From assembly GCA_900766735.1 (NCBI GenBank), contig CAAFWO010000022.1, forward strand, positions 1-17,024: a stretch of 17,024 nucleotides of DNA, in the 5' to 3' direction. This stretch comes from Clostridia bacterium (lineage in GTDB: Bacteria; Bacillota; Clostridia; CAKSNL01; HGM11501). The notes beneath the pieces were generated by a model. The model saw only the letters and a list, made by a program, of their open reading frames with translations, made no database searches and was not told the origin of the DNA. The stretch's first letter is position 1; every line of letters begins with the position of its first letter. Both the position numbers and the translations under genes were made by a program. This document shows positions 5,780-13,176 of this stretch, piece after piece.

Positions 5780-6486
5780 AAAAGCTTGGACGGGGGAAAC
5801 CCCGTCTGTTTTTTCATAAAGAGCGAAAAATAGTTAACGTCGTTAAAGCCGCACCTTGCCGCGGCCTCTGAGACAGAGTAGTAGCCCGTGCCGAGAAGCT
5901 CTTTCGCGTAGTCTGCGCGCATATTATTTATGTATTTAACGGGAGAAAGCCCGAACTTTTCGGCAAAAAGGCGGCGGAAATACGTTTCGCTCATCGCTGC
6001 GGAATCGGCTAATGCACGAACGCTTATGTCCTCTGTCAGATGCTCGTTTATATACTCCGCGGCGGCGACGATGCGCGCCGTGGGGCTGTCCGGCTTTTCG
6101 GAGAGGTATTCGCGCTCGATCATATATATGAGGCGGTAGAAAAGGGACATACACTCGTGCCGCCCGGCGAGGGGCTTTTTCTGCCAGACCTCCAGAATCT
6201 CGGCAAACTTGCGGTCAAAATATCTCCGGTTTTCGGTGTGAAAACAGCGTATCCTGTCAGAAAGCGGCACATTCGGGCAAAAGTGAATGCAGATGAGCTT
6301 CTCGCCCGACGCGTCGATATTATATGAAAGGTTTGCCGGCACGAGCGCGATACACCCGTCCCCGGCTGCTATCTCGCCGTCTGTTCCGCGGTCAAACACG
6401 GAGTTTCCCGAAAGGCGGTAGGATAGCGCATAAAACGGGCGCGCGTGCTCATAGTGGTGCTGATGGTGGCGGTCGATGAAAAAAAC
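5776..6486 (-). CDS. AraC-family regulator, 5' end missing
   Basis: The C-terminal half is a clear AraC DNA-binding domain: two helix-turn-helix units with ISVRALADSAAMSETYFRRL and the second-unit signature GFNDVNYFSLFMKKQTGFPP near the end. The N-terminal half is a cupin-like sensor with HHYEHARPFYALSYR.SGNSV. A GTG at 6399 could be proposed as start, but the typical sensor sequence HHQHHYEHARPF lies upstream of it in the same frame, so that start is wrong. The frame is open to a TGA at 6499-6501 with no ATG, GTG or TTG between the sensor and the stop. The first roughly 10-20 residues are missing or lie across the A7 run at 6479-6485. It likely controlled the facing secreted-protein genes; whether it is still functional is doubtful. 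Confidence 0.8.
   Translation of the reverse strand, partial: VFFIDRHHQHHYEHARPFYALSYRLSGNSVFDRGTDGEIAAGDGCIALVPANLSYNIDASGEKLICIHFCPNVPLSDRIRCFHTENRRYFDRKFAEILEVWQKKPLAGRHECMSLFYRLIYMIEREYLSEKPDSPTARIVAAAEYINEHLTEDISVRALADSAAMSETYFRRLFAEKFGLSPVKYINNMRADYAKELLGTGYYSVSEAAARCGFNDVNYFSLFMKKQTGFPPSKLF
5789..5815 (+). terminator. Terminator of the DeoR operon, inside the AraC 3' end
   Basis: GACGGGG (5789-5795), loop GAAA, CCCCGTC (5800-5806), then TGTTTTTT. It lies within the last codons of the convergent AraC gene, so coding and terminator share the same bases. On the minus strand the same stem is followed by a T run about 5 nt later. Confidence 0.8.
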
Positions 6487-8993
6487 GGATAAGATCCGTC
6501 ACCGTCACGGCCGACTGCCTGATGCCCTACGGCGAGAACGGAGACGCGCTCTCGGTAAGGCTTGACAGTCCGGTATCGGAGGCGATCGGCTACATCGTGA
6601 TAAACAGCGAGGAAGAAAAAAGCTTCACCGGTAACATAAAAGAGTCAAGCGGCGTTCACACGCTCTACCTTTGCTCGACCTATGCCGAGGAAAACTACAT
6701 CGGCATTAAGAAGGTGACGCTTAACGAAACGGCAAGGGTCTATAATGCTCCCGTTTCGGACGATAAGATAAAGGACGTTTACTCAGACACATGGCAGGCG
6801 ACGGACTGCCTCGGCCGCCGTGTGGCGGACTTTGCCGAGGCGGGCCCCGTCAAGGAGGGCGACCGCCATGCTGGCATAATGTACTGGGACTGGCACACCT
6901 TGGCTTTGGCAAAGCCCTATGTCATCAGTGACGTGACAGATGAAAATCCCGGCGACAGGGAAAATTACGACGCGCCCTCGTGGGACAAATCGGGCGTTTA
7001 CTACTGGTCGGAGCCGCTTTTGGGCTTTTACACAAGCTTTGACTATTTCGTTTACAGAAAGCACGCCGTCTGGCTCAAAAACGCCGGGATAGACGTTATC
7101 TTTTATGACTACACAAACCTTGAAAGAACATATGTGAAAGCACAGCGTACGATGATGTGGGCATGGCACGACGCGAGAGAATCGGGCGTTGACGTGCCAA
7201 AGATCAGCGCGTATTTCTTCAACCCGAAAAACGAAGTCGTCGAGCTAAAGTCGCTCTGGTTTAACTTATTAAACGACCCGGAATATTCCGACCTCGTGTT
7301 TAAATGGGAGGGCAAGCCCTTGGTCTGCGGCCCGGCATATGACGAGATGGAGCAGTACATAAACAAAAACGACCCCGAAGAGGTGCGCCTCATTAAAGAA
7401 ATATGCGAAAGCGTTAATTTCAGAAGGAACGGAAGCAGGGAAAAGGGCCCCGGCGCGAACAGCACGAAAACGCCCGAATGGCAGTGGCTTGAAAACTATC
7501 CGCTCCATAACTGGGGAAAAGCGCGTTCGGACGGCAGAGTTGAACAGATGGCGGTCGGCGCTTCGATCAACCACTCCTATGTATACGGCTACTCGGCGGT
7601 CGGCTTGGCGAGCGACCCATACACCAAGGGAAGAGGATATTCCGAGGCGTTCGGCGAGGACTACACCGAAAATAACGCAAGGAGCGCGGCGTTCTTCCGC
7701 GAGCAGGCGTCTCAGGTGCTCGATACCGACCCGGCGTTTATCTATATCGACGGATGGAACGAGTACACCGCTATCCGCCAGAGGGAATATAACGGCTTTA
7801 AGAACAGCTTTGTCGACACCTATGATGACGAGAACAGCCGCGACTTTGAGCCCTCGTCCGGCGCGCTCGGAGACGATTATTACCTTCTTTTGTGCGACTT
7901 TATAAGAAAATACAAGGGCGTTCGCCCCGCACCCGCAGCAAGCGAAGAGAAGACCATCGACATTACGGGCGGCATTTCACAGTGGGACGGCGTGCTCCCC
8001 GAATTTTTGAACGACGATGACGACTATGCGCGCAGCGCAGAGCTTATCGGCGGCGAAAAAGCGACGGGCGGAGCAGTCAATTCCATTGTGAGCGCGAAGG
8101 TCGCGCGCGACAGCGAAAAGGTTTATTTTCTGGTGAAGACCAAAAACGCGATAAACGAAAACACGGATGAATTTTTGCACCTTTATATTAATGCCGACAG
8201 AAATTTTGCGACCGGCTGGAACGGCTATGACATTGCGGCCGGAAGGAAAAAGGGCGTGCTTGAGCGCCGGGAGAACGGCGCTTGGGTCACCCTCGGAAGT
8301 GTGAGAACGCACATTTCGGGAAACGCGATGACGCTTGAGATCGAAAGAAGCGCGATCGGCCGCGGAGCGGACTTTGAGTTTAAATGGGTCGACTCATCCG
8401 GCGAGATCGCAAGCGGAAACATTTTGGACGTTTATAAGACGGGCTCGGCGGCGCCGATGGGGCGGTTTAACTACCTCTACACTGACGTGCCTGAGCGCGC
8501 GATAACGGGCGAGACCAAAAAGGCGCTTTCGGACACGCTCATCTTAATGCCCGGCAGGAACAAAATGGTCACGGACGGCAGCTTGCAGTACGTTTATGAG
8601 AAGGACATAAGAGTCACCCCGTTTGAGATGAACGGAACGCTCTATGTGCCCAAGGACGTTTTTGAGGAGGCAATGTACGGCGAGTTGAAGATCGAGTATG
8701 ACGTGGGCGACAACATCTTAAGAGTCAAGGCGTTCCGCCTTGAAAACCGCGAGATCACGGACTATACGTGGACGTACACGGTCCTGGGCAGCCGTGAGGT
8801 GAGAATAAACGGAAGACTCTCATGTTTGACCGCACCGGCCGCGGCGGCAAACGGGATAATCTATATCCCCGTGACGTATTTATCGGACTGCTTCGGCTGG
8901 ACTTTAACTGCCGAGAACGGCGCATATATCCTCGCGCGCGGCAGAAAAGCGGATCTGGCGGCGGCAAGTGAAGCGATCGGCTTTATTAAATGA
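6480..8993 (+). CDS. Secreted carbohydrate-active enzyme-like protein, N-terminus lost
   Basis: The frame is open from a TGA at 6477-6479. ATG 6522 has no ribosome site and lies inside a CBM6-like domain end (SVRLDSP, then SSGVHTLYLC), so it is not the original start, and no signal peptide is present. Positions below count from ATG 6522. Residues ~1-55: CBM6 remnant. Residues ~89-466: a (beta/alpha)8-type domain resembling the GH99/GH71-like group, with HAGIMYWDWHT near 116, VIFYDYTN near 193 (D196) and DGWNEYTAI near 410 (E414), both candidate catalytic acids. Residues ~478-650: CBM9/DOMON-like domain. Residues ~672-823: copper-amine-oxidase-N-like stalk. The substrate is unknown; related folds act on alpha-mannans and alpha-glucans. 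The next gene follows 11 bp downstream and shares the stalk, so they act together at the cell surface. Confidence 0.65.
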   Translation, partial: KKRIRSVTVTADCLMPYGENGDALSVRLDSPVSEAIGYIVINSEEEKSFTGNIKESSGVHTLYLCSTYAEENYIGIKKVTLNETARVYNAPVSDDKIKDVYSDTWQATDCLGRRVADFAEAGPVKEGDRHAGIMYWDWHTLALAKPYVISDVTDENPGDRENYDAPSWDKSGVYYWSEPLLGFYTSFDYFVYRKHAVWLKNAGIDVIFYDYTNLERTYVKAQRTMMWAWHDARESGVDVPKISAYFFNPKNEVVELKSLWFNLLNDPEYSDLVFKWEGKPLVCGPAYDEMEQYINKNDPEEVRLIKEICESVNFRRNGSREKGPGANSTKTPEWQWLENYPLHNWGKARSDGRVEQMAVGASINHSYVYGYSAVGLASDPYTKGRGYSEAFGEDYTENNARSAAFFREQASQVLDTDPAFIYIDGWNEYTAIRQREYNGFKNSFVDTYDDENSRDFEPSSGALGDDYYLLLCDFIRKYKGVRPAPAASEEKTIDITGGISQWDGVLPEFLNDDDDYARSAELIGGEKATGGAVNSIVSAKVARDSEKVYFLVKTKNAINENTDEFLHLYINADRNFATGWNGYDIAAGRKKGVLERRENGAWVTLGSVRTHISGNAMTLEIERSAIGRGADFEFKWVDSSGEIASGNILDVYKTGSAAPMGRFNYLYTDVPERAITGETKKALSDTLILMPGRNKMVTDGSLQYVYEKDIRVTPFEMNGTLYVPKDVFEEAMYGELKIEYDVGDNILRVKAFRLENREITDYTWTYTVLGSREVRINGRLSCLTAPAAAANGIIYIPVTYLSDCFGWTLTAENGAYILARGRKADLAAASEAIGFIK

Positions 8994-9004
8994 GGGAGGA
9001 AAAT

Positions 9005-10495
9005 ATGAAAAAATTACTTGCTTTAATTTTATCGGCTCTTCTTTCGCTTTCCGTCATCACGGCGGTTGCGAAGGGCAACTTCGGCTCGGCCGCGGGGATA
9101 AAGTTCTTATCGGGCAGCGTGAAGGAGACCGCGGAGCCCAAAAAGGAGGAGTCCGAGCTCGTTTCGACCGCGGACGCAGTCATCACCGCGTCGAGCCAGA
9201 GGGGCGAATCGGTCAAGCGCGCATTTGATTCGGATAAGACGACCTACTGGCACTCAAATTACACGGCGGAAAACGGCATCGTGACAAGCAAAGACCCGGC
9301 GCCTTATATGATCAATGTCACGTTCCCGTCTCCCGTGCTCATCTCGGGCTTTACCTATATTCCGAGACAGGACATAGCCTCCGGCAGATTCACCGAGGCG
9401 GAGCTTTACTCCTCCGAGTCCGAAACGGGCGATTTGACGCTCCTTAAGACCCTTGAATACGGGGCGGACGCCGGCGAGAAAAAGGCAGATTTCGGCGCGA
9501 ACATACAGGTTCGCCGCATTGAGATAAAGATCACGAAGTCCGGCGGAGTCGCAACCGCGGCCGAGTTCGGATTTATAAAGGGCAAGGATTCATATAAAAC
9601 GATAAAGGCGGAGGATTTCGCCGCACACGAGGAGGCGACAAAGCTTTATAAGATCGACAGCTCGGCCTTCACCGTAACGTCGGATAAAAAGCACTGGCTC
9701 GGCTATATCGAGAGCAATGTGACAGACTCTTCCAAGTCCACCTTCTGGCAGACGGAGAGCGGAGAGGAAGCACCCTTTACTCTCACTGTCGATATGAAAA
9801 AGGCCTATACCGTGCGCGAGTTTACCTACACTCCGCGCCCGACGGGGGATCTTCACGGCTCGTGGCTTGAGTTCAGAGTCGAATCGTCGGACAACGGGAC
9901 GGACTTTAAAAAGATTCTCTCGGTAACGGACTGGAAAGAGGGGGCGGACGAGAAAAGGGTCGCATTCCCCGAGCCCGTGACGGCAAGATACATAAGATTC
10001 GTTATCACCAAAGGGTACACGGGAAGAGCCGCCGCGGCGGACATTTCGTTCTATCAGTCCAAGGAGGACAGCGAGAAAAATAATGAGCCCTCAGAAAAAT
10101 ATGTGCTTAAGATAGGCTCGAACGGGATCATGACAGAAAAGGGCGGTCAGAAGTCTAATGTGACTGTCGACGTTGCGCCCTATATCGACCCGTCGTCCTC
10201 GTCGACGCTCATTCCGCTTCGCGGACTTTTGGAACAGATGGGCGCAAAAGTTACATGGGACGGCGAAACCGAAGGTATCATTATAGATTCCGGCTCCGGA
10301 AAAATTAAAATGCAGATCCAGAACAGCCTTGTTTATGCCGATCACCCTGTCTACGGCACAGTGCGCTACACGCTCGCTGTCGTTCCGAAAATCAGAAATT
10401 CAAGAACGTTCATTCCGCTTCGTTTCGTTTCCGAACAGCTTGGCTATAATGTGGAATGGGACGGGGCGAGCCGGACGATCACCATAACAAAATAA
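9005..10495 (+). CDS. Secreted protein with two F5/8-type C domains and a stalk domain
   Basis: ATG 9005 is preferred over 8990 because GGGAGGA (8994-9000) lies just before it and the protein then starts with a signal peptide, MKKLLALILSALLSLSVITA. The mature part has two discoidin (F5/8 type C, CBM32-like) domains, about residues 54-190 (TASSQRGESVKRAFDSDKTT, then YWHS) and 208-350 (WQTESGEEAPFTLTVDMKKA), each with the W and RxxEI/IRFVI strands of the fold. Residues about 368-496 are a copper-amine-oxidase-N-like stalk: two IPLR(G/F) repeats and VTWDG/VEWDG. These domains usually bind sugars or polysaccharides; no catalytic module is seen. It is the second gene of the GH-like operon and probably acts as its binding partner at the cell surface. 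Confidence 0.8.
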   Translation: MKKLLALILSALLSLSVITAVAKGNFGSAAGIKFLSGSVKETAEPKKEESELVSTADAVITASSQRGESVKRAFDSDKTTYWHSNYTAENGIVTSKDPAPYMINVTFPSPVLISGFTYIPRQDIASGRFTEAELYSSESETGDLTLLKTLEYGADAGEKKADFGANIQVRRIEIKITKSGGVATAAEFGFIKGKDSYKTIKAEDFAAHEEATKLYKIDSSAFTVTSDKKHWLGYIESNVTDSSKSTFWQTESGEEAPFTLTVDMKKAYTVREFTYTPRPTGDLHGSWLEFRVESSDNGTDFKKILSVTDWKEGADEKRVAFPEPVTARYIRFVITKGYTGRAAAADISFYQSKEDSEKNNEPSEKYVLKIGSNGIMTEKGGQKSNVTVDVAPYIDPSSSSTLIPLRGLLEQMGAKVTWDGETEGIIIDSGSGKIKMQIQNSLVYADHPVYGTVRYTLAVVPKIRNSRTFIPLRFVSEQLGYNVEWDGASRTITITK

Positions 10496-10579
10496 TGCAT
10501 AAAAAACGCATCCTTCAAGAGCCGGCCCGCGATAATAAGGTAACGCCGTAAAAACATCTTTTTTGCGGATTGCTGTGTT

Positions 10580-10617
10580 AAAAAAGCTCACAATCCTTAA
10601 GGATTCTTCGCTTTTTT
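10580..10617. terminator. Long hairpin with 14-bp palindrome, probable terminator
   Basis: AAAAAAGC (10580-10587) pairs with GCTTTTTT (10610-10617), and the enclosed AATCCTTAAGGATT (10592-10605) is itself a perfect palindrome; internal loops are TCAC and CTTC. It ends in a T run and would serve the secreted-protein operon and possibly act both ways. Confidence 0.55.
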
Positions 10618-10699
10618 GCCTTGCACTTCATCAAAAAATCTTGCTTTTATGATGCCAATGGCAGTTTTACACATTACTTTGCATATGTGGAATAAAAAA

Positions 10700-10732
10700 G
10701 GCGCTGTAACCTTAAAGTTACAGTGCCTTTTT
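10700..10732 (+). terminator. Intrinsic terminator upstream of the phosphate gene
   Basis: GGCGCTGTAAC (10700-10710), loop CTTAAA, GTTACAGTGCC (10717-10727) with one G-T pair, then TTTTT. The left flank is A-rich. Confidence 0.8.
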
Positions 10733-10785
10733 CCGTAAAACCGATACTTTCTTATCACGTACCGGCTAAGATGCGTTTTTTTGTA

Positions 10786-10814
10786 TTGACCGAACGGGCC
10801 GCTTAGTGTATAAT
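10786..10814 (+). promoter_or_regulatory. Strong promoter of the Na/Pi transporter gene
   Basis: TTGACC (10786-10791), 17-bp spacer, TATAAT (10809-10814); predicted start about 10821. No other operator is evident between it and the GTG start. Confidence 0.8.
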
Positions 10815-10873
10815 ATAAAATGTTGGATTATGAGAATAATAAGATAAAGACATTTTGAGAGGAGAAATATTAA

Positions 10874-12625
10874 GTGGACTTTTTTGGTTTTTTGACTCTG
10901 CTCGGAGGATTGGCGCTGTTTCTTTACGGAATGGATATGATGGGCGACGGGCTTAAGAAGCTCGCCGGAGGAAAGCTTGAGTCGATTCTCGCAAGCCTGA
11001 CGAAAAACAGGATTACAGGATTTTTGCTGGGTCTTTGCGTCACGGCGATCATTCAGTCGTCCTCCGCGACGACGGTCATGCTTGTCGGCTTTGTCAACTC
11101 GGGCATCATGAAGCTTTCGCAGACGATTTCCATCATAATGGGCGCGAACGTCGGCACGACCGTGACGGCGTGGATATTGAGCCTGTCGGGAATCGACGGA
11201 GGCGAGGTGTTTTTGTTAAAGCTCTTAAAGCCGTCGAGCTTCACGCCCGTGCTTGCCGTTATCGGCGTTGCCGTCATGATGTTTTCCAAGAAGGACAGAA
11301 AAAGGGATACGGGCATGATAATGGTCGGCTTTGCCGTTTTAATGTTCGGAATGGAGACAATGAGCTCCGCCGTTGCTGGATTAAAGGACGACCCGTCCTT
11401 CACCCGCCTTCTTATAATGTTCCAGAACCCCTTTATGGGCATTTTGATCGGAACCGTTTTAACCGCGATTATTCAGTCGTCCTCCGCGTCGGTTGGTATT
11501 TTGCAGGCGCTCGCGCTTTCCGCGCCGATACCGTACGCGACCGCGATACCGATAATTTTAGGCCAGAACATCGGAACGACGATAACGCCCATTTTGTCGG
11601 CCATCACGGGAAACAGGGAGGCAAAACGCGTTGCCTTCGCGTGCTTATTTATTAAAATGCTCGGCGTTATAATTGTCACGCCGATATTCTACATCTTAAA
11701 CAGCTTTATAGGGTTTGCGTTTATGAACGAAAACGTCAGCGCGTTGAACATCGCGGTCGTGCACACGCTCTTTAACATCATAACCACCGTTATCTTAATT
11801 CCGTTCACCGGAGTGATAGAGAAGGCGGTCAAAAAGATCATTCGCGGCAAAAAAGCCAAGATCGACGTTTTGGATACGCTTGACGAGCGCTTTATCGACG
11901 TTCCGGGCTTCGCTGTCGAAAAGTGCCGCGAGCTTGTGGACGACATGGCAAACATCGCGCGCGACTCATACGAGAAGGCGACCGGGCTTTTAAATGACTA
12001 TAACGAGGACACTATTTTGAAGGTCTCCGACTCGGAAAAAGAGGTCGACCGTTACGAGGACAAGATAAGCACATATCTTGTCAAGCTGTCGGGAAAAAAC
12101 CTTTCGGACAAGGACTCGCGCGAGGTGTCGGAGCTACTCCACTGCATAGGCGACATTGAGAGAATTTCCGACCACGCGGTCAACATCTGCGAAGCGATAA
12201 CCGAGATCCACGACAAGAAGATCGAATTTTCGCACGACGCGCTCCACGACATCTCTGTCATATCGGACGCTACGCGTGAGGTGCTCACCCTTGCAGTTAC
12301 GGCTCTTTGCAACGAGGACCTTGCCGTCGCGAAGGAGGTCGAGCCGCTGGAGCAGGTCATCGACCGTCTTAAAAGAAAGATCAAGAACAACCACATCAAG
12401 CGCCTTCAGGACGGCGGCTGTACGGTCGAGCTCGGGTTTATATTGTCCGACCTTTTGACAAATTACGAGCGAATCGCCGACCATTGCTCAAATATCGCCG
12501 TTTGCCTTCTTGAGACGGCCAACGGAAGCTTCGAAACTCACGAATATTTAAACCACGTGAAGGCAGAGGGCGAAAACGAATTTTACGAGCAGTACGATAT
12601 GTATAAGAAAAAATACGTTTTATAA
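10874..12625 (+). CDS. Na+/phosphate cotransporter with C-terminal PhoU-like domain
   Basis: GTG start with AGAGGAG (10858-10864) 9 nt upstream; a TAA precedes it in frame. The 583 residues begin with two Na/Pi-cotransporter repeats (PF02690 type) with the hallmark IIQSSSATT at 59-67 and IIQSSSASV at 199-207, plus GANVGTT and GQNIGTT; some eight hydrophobic helices reach to about residue 320. The remaining part (about 345-575) is helical and PhoU-like, with E/D-rich pairs such as HCIGDIERISDHAVNICE and NYERIADHCSNIAV. The architecture matches the bacterial NptA/YjbB group, which imports or exports inorganic phosphate; PhoU domains elsewhere regulate phosphate transport. The gene has its own strong promoter, with no terminator before the sigma gene 60 bp downstream, so read-through is possible. 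The symbol is not assigned because direction of transport is unknown. Confidence 0.9.
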   Translation: MDFFGFLTLLGGLALFLYGMDMMGDGLKKLAGGKLESILASLTKNRITGFLLGLCVTAIIQSSSATTVMLVGFVNSGIMKLSQTISIIMGANVGTTVTAWILSLSGIDGGEVFLLKLLKPSSFTPVLAVIGVAVMMFSKKDRKRDTGMIMVGFAVLMFGMETMSSAVAGLKDDPSFTRLLIMFQNPFMGILIGTVLTAIIQSSSASVGILQALALSAPIPYATAIPIILGQNIGTTITPILSAITGNREAKRVAFACLFIKMLGVIIVTPIFYILNSFIGFAFMNENVSALNIAVVHTLFNIITTVILIPFTGVIEKAVKKIIRGKKAKIDVLDTLDERFIDVPGFAVEKCRELVDDMANIARDSYEKATGLLNDYNEDTILKVSDSEKEVDRYEDKISTYLVKLSGKNLSDKDSREVSELLHCIGDIERISDHAVNICEAITEIHDKKIEFSHDALHDISVISDATREVLTLAVTALCNEDLAVAKEVEPLEQVIDRLKRKIKNNHIKRLQDGGCTVELGFILSDLLTNYERIADHCSNIAVCLLETANGSFETHEYLNHVKAEGENEFYEQYDMYKKKYVL

Positions 12626-12632
12626 AAAAATT

Positions 12633-12665
12633 TGCAACCTTTCGGCAGCTTTTTAAGTATTATAA
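12633..12665 (+). promoter_or_regulatory. Candidate ECF-type autoregulated promoter
   Basis: TGCAACCTTT (12633-12642) resembles the AAC-containing -35 of ECF sigma promoters. The matching -10 would be in AAGTATTATAAG (12655-12666), which lacks the usual CGTC core. The same bases offer a TATTAT housekeeping -10, so ECF control is possible rather than shown. Confidence 0.4.
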
Positions 12666-12684
12666 GTGAAGGGAGGAAATTCCT

Positions 12685-13176
12685 ATGCAGAAAACCGTCG
12701 GCGCCGACGTTTTTAAGCATGAAATGACTGAGAAATATTTTGACACGGTATACAGGCTCGCACTGTCAAGAACCAAGGATACAGAGCATGCGGCCGATGT
12801 TACGCAGGAGGTCTTTTTAAGGTACATAAAGACCGATAAGGTTTTTACATCGGAGGAGCACGTGAAGGCGTGGCTCATCAGGGTCACGATAAACTGCTCA
12901 AACAGCCTCTTCACATCGTCATGGTATAAAAATACCGCGCCTTTGACCGAGGACATCAAGTTTGAGACCGAGGAAAAGAGCGAGGTATATTATGCCGTTG
13001 CCGCACTGCCTTTAAAATACCGCACGGCGATCCATTTGTTCTACTATGAGGATATGAGCATTTCGGACATCGCAAAGGCGACAAATCAAAAGGAAACAAC
13101 TGTAAAAAGTCAGTTGAAGCGGGGCAGGGATATGCTTAAAAAAGCGCTGAAAGGAGGAAACGGCTATGAATTTTAA
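12685..13176 (+). CDS. ECF sigma-70 factor
   Basis: 163 residues, the normal length for an ECF (extracytoplasmic function) sigma. Sigma region 2 spans about 13-75, with DTVYRLALSRTKDTEHAADV and TQEVFLRY; region 4 spans about 100-155, with LPLKYRTAIHLFYYEDMSI and the helix-turn-helix IAKATNQKETTVKSQLKRGR. No region 1.1 or 3 is present. It directs RNA polymerase to a small envelope-stress regulon in known members. GGGAGG lies upstream of the ATG. The stop overlaps the start of the next gene by 11 bp, so sigma and anti-sigma are translationally coupled. The group looks like the clostridial sigma family paired with a single-pass anti-sigma lacking zinc, judged from the neighbour. Confidence 0.9.
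   Translation: MQKTVGADVFKHEMTEKYFDTVYRLALSRTKDTEHAADVTQEVFLRYIKTDKVFTSEEHVKAWLIRVTINCSNSLFTSSWYKNTAPLTEDIKFETEEKSEVYYAVAALPLKYRTAIHLFYYEDMSISDIAKATNQKETTVKSQLKRGRDMLKKALKGGNGYEF

Larger units (their letters stand above)
10496..10873. other. Intergenic region with terminators and a palindrome
   Basis: No gene is seen. It contains the hairpin at 10580-10617, the terminator at 10700-10732 and the promoter at 10786-10814, described separately. The middle part (about 10618-10690) reads like a dispersed clostridial intergenic repeat (CTTGCTTTTATGATGCCAAT and surroundings); this is a memory-based guess. Confidence 0.4.

Noticed and set aside
6522..6524. ATG 6522 as a genuine start for the GH-like protein
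   Set aside because: It lies within a carbohydrate-binding-domain fragment, has no ribosome site, and the protein would lack a signal peptide although its partner is secreted.
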